Assembly (NCBI GenBank): GCA_937949545.1
Contig: CALEDR010000018.1
Span: 1 to 64,000 of the forward strand
Source of the DNA: an uncultured Phycisphaerae bacterium
GTDB lineage: Bacteria; Planctomycetota; Phycisphaerae; Sedimentisphaerales; Anaerohalosphaeraceae
Length of the DNA stretch: 64,000 nt
Direction of reading: 5' to 3'
In this document: one piece after another, positions 35,734 through 44,846 of the stretch
Numbering within the stretch: the stretch's first letter is position 1
How the letters are laid out: each line of letters starts with the position of its first letter
The notes under the pieces: model-generated
Seen by the model: the letters and a program-made list of their open reading frames with translations, nothing else
Database searches by the model: none
Told to the model about the DNA's origin: nothing
Program-made: the position numbers and the translations under genes

Positions 35734-37176
35734 GTTGTATTCTTTGATTTTTCGGTAGAGGGTGCGCTCCCCGATTTTCAAAATCCGCGCCGCTTCTGCG
35801 CGGTTGTGTCCGGTCCTCTCGAGAGTCCGCCGGATGTGCTCCCGTTCGACCTCCTCCAGCGATTTGCCGGACATTTCCTCAAAAAAGGAATCTCCTCCGG
35901 AAGCATTCGAGGCAAAGGCATTTAGAATCACCGATTCTTCCGGAGAATTTTTTCCGACCGGCAGCGGCGTCTCCGGAGACGATTCGCGGACGGTTGAAGC
36001 CGGCGCTTCCAGCTGCTTCAATCGGGAAATTTCCGGGGGCAAATCCTGCAAATCGAGAATATCCTTTTCACAGAGAACCACCATGGTTCGCACCACATTC
36101 CGCAGCTGGCGAATATTCCCCGGCCAAGGATAGGCCATCAAGGCCCGCATCGCCGGTTCAGTAATCAGATGAATATCCCGCCCCGTATCTTCGCAGGCTT
36201 CTTTGAGAAAGTAGCCGAACAATTCCGGGATATCCTGCGGGCGTTTGCGCAGCGGAGGCAGCGTGACCGCCGCTTCTTTGATGCGGAAATACAAATCCTG
36301 ACGAAATTTCTTCTGCTCGACCAGGGCCGCCAGGTCATGATTGGTGGCACTGATGACTCGAACATCCACGACAATGGAATGGCTGGCTCCCACCGGACGA
36401 ATGACTCCGTCTTCGAGAACGCGAAGCAGTTTGGCCTGCATCGGCAAGGGCATATCGCCGATTTCATCCAGAAAAAGGGTTCCGCCGTCGGCAATCTGAA
36501 AGAGCCCTTTCCGGTCGCTGGTCGCCCCCGTAAAAGCCCCCTTGACATGGCCGAACAGTTAACTTTCCAAAAGCGTTTCCGCCAGACCGGCACAGTTAAT
36601 CGGACAAAAAGGACCGTCCTTTCGCCGGGAATTTTCATGCAGGGCTCGTGCCGTCAGCTCCTTGCCGGTGCCGGATTCCCCTTCAATCAGAACGCTCAAA
36701 TCCGTAGGGGCCACACGGCGGAGAATCCGATAGACACTCTGCATCAGAGGGCTTCGGCTGTGCACGCCGGGGAAAACAAAGTCATCAACCCAGCGAGTCT
36801 GCAGCGCATCCGGAACGGCCTGTTCCACCAGAGCACGCAGCTGTTCCGGCACAATGGGTTTAACCAGAAAGTCCCAAGCGCCTCTTCGCATGGCCTGCTT
36901 GCAGGCATCTATAGAAGCGGAAGAGGTCGTAATGACAACCGGTATGCCGGCACGGCGGGCCCTCACAGCTTCCAGCGGGACAAAACCGTCCGTTCCTCCG
37001 TTCAGATTGAGGTCGCACAGTACCAGACAGATGTTCCCCTCGTTTTGAAGGGCATCGAGGGCCTGCCGGGTCGTCTGTGCCCAGAGAACCCGCAGCGTAT
37101 CCGGAAACAGTTCCTGAAGCTGCTCTGCCTGCCGGCGATCTTCATCCGCAACCAAAATAACCGGCTTTTTGCCCAT
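35728..37176 (-). pseudogene. Sigma-54-dependent response regulator interrupted by one in-frame TAA
   Basis: NtrC-type activator: receiver (residues 1 to about 120), AAA+ domain with Walker [15 protein letters not shown] loop and Walker B LFLDEIGD, and a C-terminal Fis-type helix-turn-helix ([21 protein letters not shown]). The frame is intact over 483 codons except for TAA at 36559-36561, where the family has Glu in LLESELFGH; GAA to TAA is one base change. As written, only a receiver plus a partial AAA+ domain (about 205 residues) would be made. Everything after the stop remains well conserved, so the lesion is recent, polymorphic or a base error. No histidine kinase is adjacent. Confidence 0.9.
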
Positions 37177-37191
37177 TGTGCATTCGGAAAA

Positions 37192-37467
37192 TTACTTCTC
37201 TTTCCTTTCCTGCAATGACTTCGGAACGGCCTTTTCAGATGCCGGCGCTTTGTCTTTGAGGACCGGTTTGCCGATCACGCGAACGTTTCGCCCCTGAAAA
37301 CCTTTGGGGGTCTGAACCAATTCATATTCAACCTGCTGGTCATGAACCAGACGCCGATATCCTTCCTGCCGTATCGCAGTATAATGGACAAACACATCGT
37401 TCCCGTCCGGTCCGTAAATAAAACCGAATCCTTTGACAGGATCAAACCACTTCACCGTCCCTGTCAT
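37192..37467 (-). CDS. Cold-shock domain protein
   Basis: Single-strand RNA/DNA chaperone. The start at 37467 follows AAGGAGGG. The CSD has both RNA-binding motifs, here KGFGFIYG and VFVHYTAI, over about residues 1-65, then a 25-residue Lys/Ala/Pro tail absent from minimal Csp proteins. Lies between pnp and the response-regulator gene, 15 bases from the latter. Confidence 0.93.
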   Translation of the reverse strand: MTGTVKWFDPVKGFGFIYGPDGNDVFVHYTAIRQEGYRRLVHDQQVEYELVQTPKGFQGRNVRVIGKPVLKDKAPASEKAVPKSLQERKEK

Positions 37468-37590
37468 TCTTGTCCCTCCTTCTGCGCACACAAAAAGGTC
37501 TTAGGTTATTGAGCCCGATTGTCTCTGCCGCAACAACCCCTAAAAGAGCGGCACCGCTGCTCTTTCCGGAACGGCAGACCTTCACCGAAT

Positions 37591-39705
37591 CTATTTTTTC
37601 TCGCTGATTCCTTTTTCCTGCAGGACAGCTTTCCGACTCAACTTAAACCGCCCCTGCTCATCAATCGAAATCAGTTTGACATCAATGGTATCTCCGACCT
37701 TGCAGACGTCCTGCACATTCTTGACATACCCGTCCGACAATTCGCTGATATGGCAGAGTCCTTCAACGCCGGGGGTAATCTCGACAAAGACGCCGAAATC
37801 CTTGGCCGCCACAACTTTGGCATTGCGGTAAATACGTCCGACCTGCGGCGGGGTCGTCATCGCCTCGATAATATCCCGCGCGACCAGATGTCCGTCGCCG
37901 CCGACACAGCTGATGGAAATCGTACCGTCCTCTTCAATTTCAATCAACGAACCGGTTTGCTCCTGAATGCTCTTAACCATCTTGCCGGACGGCCCGATGA
38001 CCTTGCCGATGTATTCCGGATCAATCTTGATGGTAATAATCTTCGGAGCGTAAGGACTTAAGGCCGGACGCGGTTTTTCAATTGTCTGCTTCATAATCTC
38101 CAGAATCTGCAGCCGTGCCTGACGGGCCCGCTCCATCGCCGCCACCATAATCTCATGCGGAAGTCCTTCGGCTTTGATGTCGAGCTGGATGGCGGTAATT
38201 CCCGTATCCGTTCCGGCAATCTTGAAATCCATATCGCCGTAATGGTCTTCGTCCCCGATAATATCGGTCAGAAGCTCGTAGCGAGTCCCTTCCGTAACCA
38301 GTCCAATGGAGATACCGGCCACCGGTTTAAGAATCGGCACTCCCGCATCCATTAGAGCCAGCGTGCCGCCGCAGACAGAGGCCATCGAGCTGGAGCCGTT
38401 CGACTCGGTAATATCCGAGACGATTTTGATGGTATAGGGAAAATCTTCCTCTTTGGGCTTGACCTGTTCGAGAGCCTTCTCCGCCAGAGCGCCGTGTCCG
38501 ATTTCCCGACGGCTGGGGCCGCGCACCGGACGCACTTCGCCCACACAAAACGGCGGAAAATTGTAATGAAGCATAAAACTTTGTGCATATTCCTCCGTCA
38601 GGCCGTCAATGGTCTGCTCATCCCGCCCGGTTCCGAGCGTGCAGGTAACCAGCGCCTGGGTTTCTCCGCGGGTAAAGAGGGCAGAGCCGTGGGAGCGAGG
38701 CAGGAGACCGACCTGACAAGAAATCGGGCGGAGCTCCGTAAAACTGCGTCCATCGGGGCGTTTGCCCTCCAGCAGAAGCTTGCGGACTTCGGCCCGCTGA
38801 ACCTTTTCGAGAATGCGTTTGACATCCCGAAGGGTTGCCCGCGGTTCCGCATTTTCCGGCATGACGTATTCGGCGACAATCTGCTCCGCAATCGCCTCAA
38901 GGGCCTGCTTGCGATCTGCCTTTTGGCGAATCTGATAGGCCTGACGATATGCCGAGGCGGTTTTTTCCGTAATTTCCGAAACCAGCTGCGGGTCCAGCTC
39001 CGAGACCGTCATCTCCTTTTCCTGTCCGCAGCGGGCTGCCAGCTCGTCAATCAAATCACAAACCTGACGTACCGCCTGATGTGCCTGTGCAATGGCTTCG
39101 GCAGCCTCGTTTTCGGGAATCTGTTTGGCATCCACCTCAATCATATTCACCGCTTCCCGACGTCCGGCCAGAACGAGGTTGAAATCGCTTTTTTCCCGCT
39201 CATCATAGGTTGGGAAGAAGACATATTTTCCATCCACGCGGCTCAGACGGCAGGCCCCTACCGGCCCCAGGAAGGGCACTTCGCTGATCGCCAGCGCTGC
39301 ACTGGAAGCAATCATCGCCAGCACATCGGGGTCATAGAGAGGGTCGGCACTGAGAACTGTGGCAATAATCTGAACTTCGTTGAAATACCCGTCCGGGAAC
39401 AAAGGCCGAATCGGGCGGTCAATCATCCGGGCCGTCAAAATCTCTTTGGTCGTCGGGCGGCCTTCTCGTTTAATGAAACCGCCGGGGAATCGGCCTGCCG
39501 CACTGTATTTTTCCCGGTACTCCACATTCAAGGGAAAATAGTCAATATCCTCTGACCGCTGTTCTGCTGAAACGACTGTGGACAAGACCATCGTTTGGCC
39601 GATTTGAGCGACAACCGCCCCGTGGGCCTGGCGGGCAATCTGGCCGGTTTCCAGTGAAAGCATCTTGCCGCCGATTAACTTTTCAACTCTATGGATTGAG
39701 AACAT
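37591..39705 (-). CDS. pnp: Polyribonucleotide nucleotidyltransferase
   Basis: 3'-5' phosphorolytic exoribonuclease of the degradosome. 704 residues: two RNase PH domains separated by a helical domain (FTRGETQALVTCTLGT; DHYGDMDFKIAGT), then KH (GKVIGPSGKMVKSI near residue 565) and S1 domains (GVFVEITPGVEGLCHISEL near 640). Follows rpsO by about 110 bases, the classical rpsO-pnp arrangement. Confidence 0.97.
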   Translation of the reverse strand: MFSIHRVEKLIGGKMLSLETGQIARQAHGAVVAQIGQTMVLSTVVSAEQRSEDIDYFPLNVEYREKYSAAGRFPGGFIKREGRPTTKEILTARMIDRPIRPLFPDGYFNEVQIIATVLSADPLYDPDVLAMIASSAALAISEVPFLGPVGACRLSRVDGKYVFFPTYDEREKSDFNLVLAGRREAVNMIEVDAKQIPENEAAEAIAQAHQAVRQVCDLIDELAARCGQEKEMTVSELDPQLVSEITEKTASAYRQAYQIRQKADRKQALEAIAEQIVAEYVMPENAEPRATLRDVKRILEKVQRAEVRKLLLEGKRPDGRSFTELRPISCQVGLLPRSHGSALFTRGETQALVTCTLGTGRDEQTIDGLTEEYAQSFMLHYNFPPFCVGEVRPVRGPSRREIGHGALAEKALEQVKPKEEDFPYTIKIVSDITESNGSSSMASVCGGTLALMDAGVPILKPVAGISIGLVTEGTRYELLTDIIGDEDHYGDMDFKIAGTDTGITAIQLDIKAEGLPHEIMVAAMERARQARLQILEIMKQTIEKPRPALSPYAPKIITIKIDPEYIGKVIGPSGKMVKSIQEQTGSLIEIEEDGTISISCVGGDGHLVARDIIEAMTTPPQVGRIYRNAKVVAAKDFGVFVEITPGVEGLCHISELSDGYVKNVQDVCKVGDTIDVKLISIDEQGRFKLSRKAVLQEKGISEKK

Positions 39706-39797
39706 TCGATTTATCCTAACAAATACCCTACTTTTTCTTGTCTATCTACAAACTCCACTTTCTCCGCGAGACAAAACTGTCTTTTAGAGATACCCTA

Positions 39798-39830
39798 AAA
39801 AACAGAAAAGGGCCCTATTTTCGGAGCCCC
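39798..39830 (-). terminator. Terminator or attenuator overlapping the rpsO stop
   Basis: Minus-strand GGGCTC pairs with GGGCCC across an AT loop that contains the rpsO stop codon, followed by TTTTCTGTTTTTT. It would limit read-through from rpsO into pnp. Confidence 0.55.
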
Positions 39831-40081
39831 AGACGTGAAATGATATTGCGGTAACGGTTGATATCCTTGTTCCGGATATACTTGAGCAAAGAAGACCGTG
39901 TCCCAACCATTTTCAAAAGTCCTCGCCGGGACGAGTGATCTTTTGGATGAGTTTTCAGATGTTCCGTCAGTTCGTTGATGCGTCCTGTCAAAATGGCAAT
40001 CTGGACTTCCGGCGAACCTGTGTCTTTCTCATTCGTTTTGTACTCAGAGATGATTTTTCCCTTCATTTCTTTTGTTAACAT
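39815..40081 (-). CDS. rpsO: 30S ribosomal protein S15
   Basis: 88 residues, exact family length, with [32 protein letters not shown] and the C-terminal LGLRK. Binds 16S rRNA early in small-subunit assembly. A repeat-rich AT leader precedes it. Confidence 0.98.
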   Translation of the reverse strand: MLTKEMKGKIISEYKTNEKDTGSPEVQIAILTGRINELTEHLKTHPKDHSSRRGLLKMVGTRSSLLKYIRNKDINRYRNIISRLGLRK

Positions 40082-40268
40082 CTTCGTCTTTGCCTTTCTA
40101 CTGCGACCCGGAGCCCCAATAGCTCCTTAAGTCTTTTCTCTCACTTATCTTACATCCATTTTCTCGTTCGTCTCGAAGCGACATTATAACAAATTAAATG
40201 GAATTATCAACCGTTTTTTAACCGAGGGAGTTTTTTCGAGAAGAACTTTCAACTTTTTGAGGGGCCGA

Positions 40269-40274
40269 TATAAT
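40269..40274 (+). promoter_or_regulatory. -10 element placed for a (nearly) leaderless nnr mRNA
   Basis: A perfect TATAAT ends 10 nt before the nnr ATG, so the transcript should start within a few bases of the start codon. The possible -35 (TTTCAA at 40248-40253) is weak. Confidence 0.5.
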
Positions 40275-40284
40275 TGAGGCTTAT

Positions 40285-41010
40285 ATGATTCGTCTTTGGA
40301 ACGGAACCAACACGGATGAATTGGGCGTGATAAGCCGTCAGGAGGTGCGGGCATTCGACCGCTGGGCCATCGAACAGATGCATATCCCCGGGGTCGTGCT
40401 GATGGAAAATGCCGGCCGAGGCGCTGCAGAGTGCCTCCTGGGAAAACTGGAGAAAAAACCGTCCAATCATGTCGTAATTTTCTGCGGGTCGGGCAATAAC
40501 GGGGGAGACGGTTTCGTAATCGCCCGTCATCTGGCCAATTCCGGCGTAAGAACCTCCGTAATTCTCTGCGGGCGGCCGGAACGTATAGGGACAGATGCGA
40601 AACTGCATCTGGAGATTATCGAGGCAATGGGACTGGAAATCCGCTCCCTCCAGCGGACTGTCGGAATCCATAAGCAGGTAAAGGCCTTTACGGAAAAAAC
40701 AGACTGGATTGTCGATGCGCTTTTGGGAACCGGCCTGGAGGGAACGCTGGGAGAAGAGACCGCTGAACTGATCACCTCCATCAATGCCGCCGGCAAACCC
40801 ATTCTGGCCGTCGACATCCCATCGGGTTTGGATTGTGACGAAGGAATTCCTCTGCCGGTCTGTATAGAAGCAACGGTAACTGTGACGTTTGCGGCTCTCA
40901 AACGCGGCTTTGTCCAATGCCCGGAAAGCAGGCGGGCAACCGGCGAGGTTTATACCGCCTCCATCGGCATCACCCCAACCTTGTGGAAACAGCAAACGAA
41001 ACTACCCTGA
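40285..41010 (+). CDS. nnr: NAD(P)H-hydrate epimerase
   Basis: Repairs the R form of damaged NAD(P)H hydrates. 241 residues comprising only the YjeF N-terminal domain: MENAGRGAAEC, GSGNNGGDGFVIARHL, DALLGTGLEG and DIPSGLDCDEG. The ATP/ADP-dependent dehydratase domain often fused at the C-terminus is absent, so that activity must be a separate gene. Probably translated from a leaderless or very short-leader mRNA. Convergent with the coiled-coil gene downstream. Confidence 0.93.
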   Translation: MIRLWNGTNTDELGVISRQEVRAFDRWAIEQMHIPGVVLMENAGRGAAECLLGKLEKKPSNHVVIFCGSGNNGGDGFVIARHLANSGVRTSVILCGRPERIGTDAKLHLEIIEAMGLEIRSLQRTVGIHKQVKAFTEKTDWIVDALLGTGLEGTLGEETAELITSINAAGKPILAVDIPSGLDCDEGIPLPVCIEATVTVTFAALKRGFVQCPESRRATGEVYTASIGITPTLWKQQTKLP

Positions 41011-41027
41011 AGCCCCCTTGCACTCCA

Positions 41028-42458
41028 TTAATTCCTTGACGCAAGGGTTTCGTAGCCGAGCAGATAATAAAACTGTTTCAGATTAAAGACAGGAATTGAG
41101 AGCAGTTCGGCTTTTTTCAGCAGCACATCATATTGGGCCGCACGCGTCTGCGACTCTTCGTACCGCTGCTGAGCCGCCGGATTCATATCCAGTTCAACCT
41201 GAGACGGACGCGGGAGGCGGCGCGGGGGGTCTCCCATAATAATAAAATCTGTATTGACCGTTACTTCTTCCTCCAGCGTGCCGCCCCAGCGGAGAATCAT
41301 TTCGCGAATTCTATCCACCCCGTCTGCATCCGGAGTCCCATCCCCATTCAAATCAAATTCCCCGGATACATAAAAGCGGTTGCTGGTTTTGGGATCCCAA
41401 ATCAGGTTGGCGACAATGTCATCCAGAACAATCGGGTTTTTGACGGAGGAACGGAGGATGCGGGCGGCGGAGACGTTGGGACTGACCTGAAAGACCTCAA
41501 TTTCCGCTTTGCCCTTGCCGTCTTCCGGCAGCGGTGCATTCCGGTCATAAACGGCAAAGGTCAGACCCCGATAAACATGGTCTTCCATCCCGACATTCAG
41601 ATAAAGCACGCCGTTCTGGAAATCAATCTGCAGAATGCGTGCATCGGGTTTGAAGGCCGCCACCGCAACATTCGGACGCGGCTTGATGCCTTCAATCTTC
41701 TCCATAGCAGTCCGCAAAGCGGTTTCCGTCTCTTTGAGTTCTTCCTGCAGCTCCACCAGGTCCAGCTGTTTCTGCCGGAGTTTGGCTTGTTCTTCCTCCA
41801 GCCGATTCCGAAGCGCCTGGAGCTGCTGGTCCGCCGTCATTTCAATCATCTTTTTCAGTTCATCATAGCGAGACTGAACGTCGTTGGCATTCTTCTGATA
41901 AAGCAGAGCCTCCTGACGGAGCTTTTCCTCCCGGATAAGGGCCTGCTGAGAAGCCATCGTAAAATCGTTCTGAAGTTTCTGATACTGCTGGCGGAGGGTT
42001 TCCATCTCCTGACGGGTCAGGTCCAGCGTCTTTTTGAGGTGGGCGATGGTTTGAAGCAGAGCGATTCCGTCCGGCCCGTAAGCGGGGCTCAAGTCCGTCC
42101 CCAGATACTCCTGCAGTTCGGTGATTTTCATCGCAATCAGATTCAGTTTCACGGTAGCCGGAGTATTTTCATCCGGCTCCACCCCGAGAATCGTCCGAAC
42201 CAGCTGGTTAAACAGATTGTTCATGGTCGCTAAATAACTTTTTCCGGACTCGGGTTTGCCGACAATTCGGCTGACGGCATTCTGTTCTGCCGGCGTAGCG
42301 AATTTGGCCAGTTCGGTCCGGGCGGCGGATTCGGCCCCTTGATATTCTTCGGCCTGGAGATAAAAAATTACCGCCAGGGTGGCCGCAATCAGAAACAAAA
42401 CCACAAACGTTACCAAGGCGATCTTCATCGCATTACTTTGTCCGGCTCGCACAGCCAT
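41028..42458 (-). CDS. Membrane-anchored coiled-coil protein with a BRCT-like C-terminal segment
   Basis: 476 residues of unknown function. One N-terminal membrane span (about 12-33) is followed by helical sequence; a long coiled coil runs about residues 130-250 (many EEEQAKLRQK-like heptads). The C-terminal half is globular with a small strand-rich region, then FYVSGEFDLNGDG and an IREMILRWGGTL...TDFIIMGDPP stretch that resembles a BRCT fold (Gly-Gly turn followed by T/D-hhhhG). I do not recognise the whole family. It may be an envelope or division structural protein; this is inference. Confidence 0.75.
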   Translation of the reverse strand: MAVRAGQSNAMKIALVTFVVLFLIAATLAVIFYLQAEEYQGAESAARTELAKFATPAEQNAVSRIVGKPESGKSYLATMNNLFNQLVRTILGVEPDENTPATVKLNLIAMKITELQEYLGTDLSPAYGPDGIALLQTIAHLKKTLDLTRQEMETLRQQYQKLQNDFTMASQQALIREEKLRQEALLYQKNANDVQSRYDELKKMIEMTADQQLQALRNRLEEEQAKLRQKQLDLVELQEELKETETALRTAMEKIEGIKPRPNVAVAAFKPDARILQIDFQNGVLYLNVGMEDHVYRGLTFAVYDRNAPLPEDGKGKAEIEVFQVSPNVSAARILRSSVKNPIVLDDIVANLIWDPKTSNRFYVSGEFDLNGDGTPDADGVDRIREMILRWGGTLEEEVTVNTDFIIMGDPPRRLPRPSQVELDMNPAAQQRYEESQTRAAQYDVLLKKAELLSIPVFNLKQFYYLLGYETLASRN

Positions 42459-42606
42459 GCCTAAAACTCCTTATCCAAAGGTTCTTTCATCGCCTCACCG
42501 CCCCGCTCGGGGGAAGAAATATAAGCAAGATAATATCACGTCTCCGAAACCGTCTGTCAATAAAAAAGGAGCCCAAGCGGAGTTTTTCGCCGGCCCCGTC
42601 TTTCCG

Positions 42607-42635
42607 TTGAAAAGCAGCCGCCGGTGTGGTATAGT
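42607..42635 (+). promoter_or_regulatory. Promoter giving a leaderless pseudouridine-synthase mRNA
   Basis: TTGAAA (42607-42612), 17-nt spacer, TATAGT (42630-42635), then only 9 nt to the ATG at 42645. The start of transcription should fall at or just before the start codon, and no ribosome site is present. Confidence 0.6.
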
Positions 42636-42644
42636 ACTCAATCT

Positions 42645-43502
42645 ATGGGAAAGAAAAGAAGACAACAGACAAACCGGGAAAGCGGTTCGCCCAAGCCGGG
42701 GCAGCAGCGTCTGCAGCGCATTCTGGCGGCGGCAGGGATTGATTCCCGCCGAAAATGTGAAGCCCTGATTCTGGAAGGCGCCGTCACCGTCAACGGCCAG
42801 GTGGTCAACCTGATGCCGGCCTTTGCGGATCCGGAAAAAGACGATATTCGGGTTTACGGGCAGCGAATCCGCCAGCCGGAAAAATGCTACTTTCTCCTGA
42901 ACAAGCCCAAAAATGTCATCTGCACCAATTATGACCCGCTCGGACGCCGTCAGGCGGTCGATTTAATCCCCTGCAACAAACGGATTGTCTGCGTCGGCCG
43001 CCTGGATGCCGACACAACCGGGGCTTTGCTGCTGACCAACGACACGGAATTGGTTAACCGGCTCACACACCCGAGTTTCAAAGTCCCGAAAACGTATGAA
43101 GTGGAAGTGAACGGGAGAATGGAGAGCCAGCATATCGAGAAACTAAAGAAAGGAGTCTGGCTGGCGGAAGGAAAAACGGCGGGCGCAGCCGTCAAGGTGC
43201 TTCGGCGAACCAACTTTGAAACCACCTTGGAAGTCACCATCAAGCAAGGCCTCAACCGCCAAATCCGCCGGTCTTTTGCCCGGCTCGGTTTTAAGGTCAA
43301 ATCCTTAAAACGCACCAAAATAGGCAACCTGAGTATCAAAGGCGTTCCCATTGGGGGCTACAAAGAGCTGACCATCGGACATATCAAGGGCCTTTTGCGG
43401 AGCTGTTCCCAACCCAAACCCTCTTCAAAGCCCGCAAAGGCTGAGCCAAACACAGAACCCCCATCAGAGCCCCTGGAACCCGCCGAACAGCCGGACGTGT
43501 AA
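42645..43502 (+). CDS. rRNA pseudouridine synthase (RsuA/RluB family)
   Basis: Isomerises a specific rRNA uridine. 285 residues: basic N-terminus, S4 RNA-binding domain (QRILAAAGIDSRRKCEALI), then the catalytic domain with the active-site Asp in GRLDADTTGALLLTND and the conserved KQGLNRQIRRSF. RsuA and RluB cannot be told apart with certainty here; the fusion of S4 and this motif set fits RluB/E/F-like enzymes. A Pro/Glu/Lys-rich tail of about 35 residues ends it. An upstream ATG at 42624 lies within the promoter, so 42645 is preferred. Confidence 0.9.
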   Translation: MGKKRRQQTNRESGSPKPGQQRLQRILAAAGIDSRRKCEALILEGAVTVNGQVVNLMPAFADPEKDDIRVYGQRIRQPEKCYFLLNKPKNVICTNYDPLGRRQAVDLIPCNKRIVCVGRLDADTTGALLLTNDTELVNRLTHPSFKVPKTYEVEVNGRMESQHIEKLKKGVWLAEGKTAGAAVKVLRRTNFETTLEVTIKQGLNRQIRRSFARLGFKVKSLKRTKIGNLSIKGVPIGGYKELTIGHIKGLLRSCSQPKPSSKPAKAEPNTEPPSEPLEPAEQPDV

Positions 43503-43634
43503 AGGCCGTTTGCTTTTGGAGCCGTTATTTTCTATCTTTTAAATAGCCCGAAACGGGGGATTGGCCTGTTATCGGAGAGAACACCGACAAGCGATTCCTG
43601 AAATATCTCTGCCTCGTTACCTCGTTTCGCCTGG

Positions 43635-43677
43635 TCCGGGCCGGTTTGACCCATCGCCGGTCCGGATTTTTTTATAA
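43635..43677 (+). terminator. Rho-independent terminator after the pseudouridine synthase
   Basis: TCCGGGCCGG pairs with CCGGTCCGGA around a 13-base loop, followed by seven T. The rest of the 43503-43671 gap shows nothing I can name. Confidence 0.75.
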
Positions 43678-44019
43678 AGGCAGTCCGAGCCGGGCAAGAA
43701 CCTGACCGATGCGGTCAAAATTCATTTTGTTGCAGACATCGCTGGCCCCGGCGGCCAGCAGCAGCTCATTGGCCTCATCTTTGGCGGAAATGCCGATAAT
43801 CGGGATTTCATAGCCGGACTTCCGAATATATTTAATCAATTCGCTGCCCTTTCGGTCCGCCAGGTCGTAATCCACCATCACCACATCAAAACCGCCTATG
43901 TCAAACTCATGCTGGGCATCGACAACCAGAGAACGGATGACCACCTCGTGTTCCTTCAAAAACGCCCCTACCACAACCCGGGCAAAGGTTTCATGACTTT
44001 CGACCAGCAAGATTCGCAT
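43672..44019 (-). CDS. Stand-alone receiver-like protein
   Basis: 115 residues from the ATG at 44019 (GGGG upstream). Receiver fold with phosphoacceptor Asp50 (VVMVDYDLAD) and the C-terminal region in place, but the usual Asp-Asp acidic pair is Glu-Ser-His (VESHE), and the conserved Lys of the last strand is not obvious. It may be a pseudo-receiver. Lies 45 bases after rsmD in the same direction; no kinase is nearby. Confidence 0.8.
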   Translation of the reverse strand: MRILLVESHETFARVVVGAFLKEHEVVIRSLVVDAQHEFDIGGFDVVMVDYDLADRKGSELIKYIRKSGYEIPIIGISAKDEANELLLAAGASDVCNKMNFDRIGQVLARLGLPL

Positions 44020-44064
44020 CGTGTCAGCCCCGCAGAACGAATTCTCCAAATAACGGATTCGTGC

Positions 44065-44673
44065 TTACTGAATTATTTTTTCGATATCTTCAAGAAGTTT
44101 CTCACGTGTCTGTTTTTTAAAGAAGAGGACTTTCATATTACCCCACTCGCGTTTGTCAATCATCTCCAGCTGCCCGTACAATTCGAGCACAATCGAGCGC
44201 AGGTGAGTGCGCAGGACGACAATGGCCCCGTCTTTAACCTGGAGATTAATTTGCTTCATCAGATTATAAACATCGCTGGCCATATCGCAGTTTCTGCTCA
44301 CTTCATAGGGCGGGTCCACAAAGACCAAATCGTACATTTCCTCCTGGACGGCAGCCCCGATTTTCAACACATTGTAGCAAATCGTGCGGGAAGATTTGAG
44401 AAAGCCGGCTTTGGCGATATTCCTATCCAGAATCTCCACAGTTTTGCGGTCCTTCTCGATAAACGTCACCCACTTCGCCCCCCGACTGAGGGCTTCAAGA
44501 CCGAACGAGCCGGTCCCGCAGAAAAGGTCGGCCACCACGGCATCCGCCGGGAGGTTCCACTTCATCATGATATTGAAGATCGATTCTTTAACACGGTCAG
44601 TGATGGGGCGGGTATTGGTTCCAATGGGAGAAAAAAGCCGCATTCCGCGCCGTGAACCTGCTATGATTCTCAT
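44065..44673 (-). CDS. rsmD: 16S rRNA (guanine-N2)-methyltransferase RsmD
   Basis: Methylates G966 (E. coli numbering) of 16S rRNA. About 202 residues from the ATG at 44673 (GAGG upstream). MRIIAGSRRG start, SAM loop VVADLFCGTGSFGLEALSRG, and the catalytic DPPY motif in FVDPPYEV. Divergent from the FHA-GAF gene. Confidence 0.95.
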   Translation of the reverse strand: MRIIAGSRRGMRLFSPIGTNTRPITDRVKESIFNIMMKWNLPADAVVADLFCGTGSFGLEALSRGAKWVTFIEKDRKTVEILDRNIAKAGFLKSSRTICYNVLKIGAAVQEEMYDLVFVDPPYEVSRNCDMASDVYNLMKQINLQVKDGAIVVLRTHLRSIVLELYGQLEMIDKREWGNMKVLFFKKQTREKLLEDIEKIIQ

Positions 44674-44783
44674 CGCAAACCTCGTCAAGGGGTTTCATGT
44701 CCCATATTCCAACCCGCCATTTTATCTGTTTTGGAAACCTTGACAATAAAAAGGTTAAAAATGCTCATCCGGTAAGCGGTTCG

Positions 44784-44813
44784 TTGACAAAAAGATTTCG
44801 ACTGCGGTATAAT
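44784..44813 (+). promoter_or_regulatory. Consensus sigma-70 promoter of the FHA-GAF gene
   Basis: TTGACA (44784-44789), 18-nt spacer, TATAAT (44808-44813). Both hexamers are perfect, about 33 bases before the start. Confidence 0.8.
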
Positions 44814-44846
44814 AATTTCTGTCATCAATACAAGGAGCAGGCGGTT

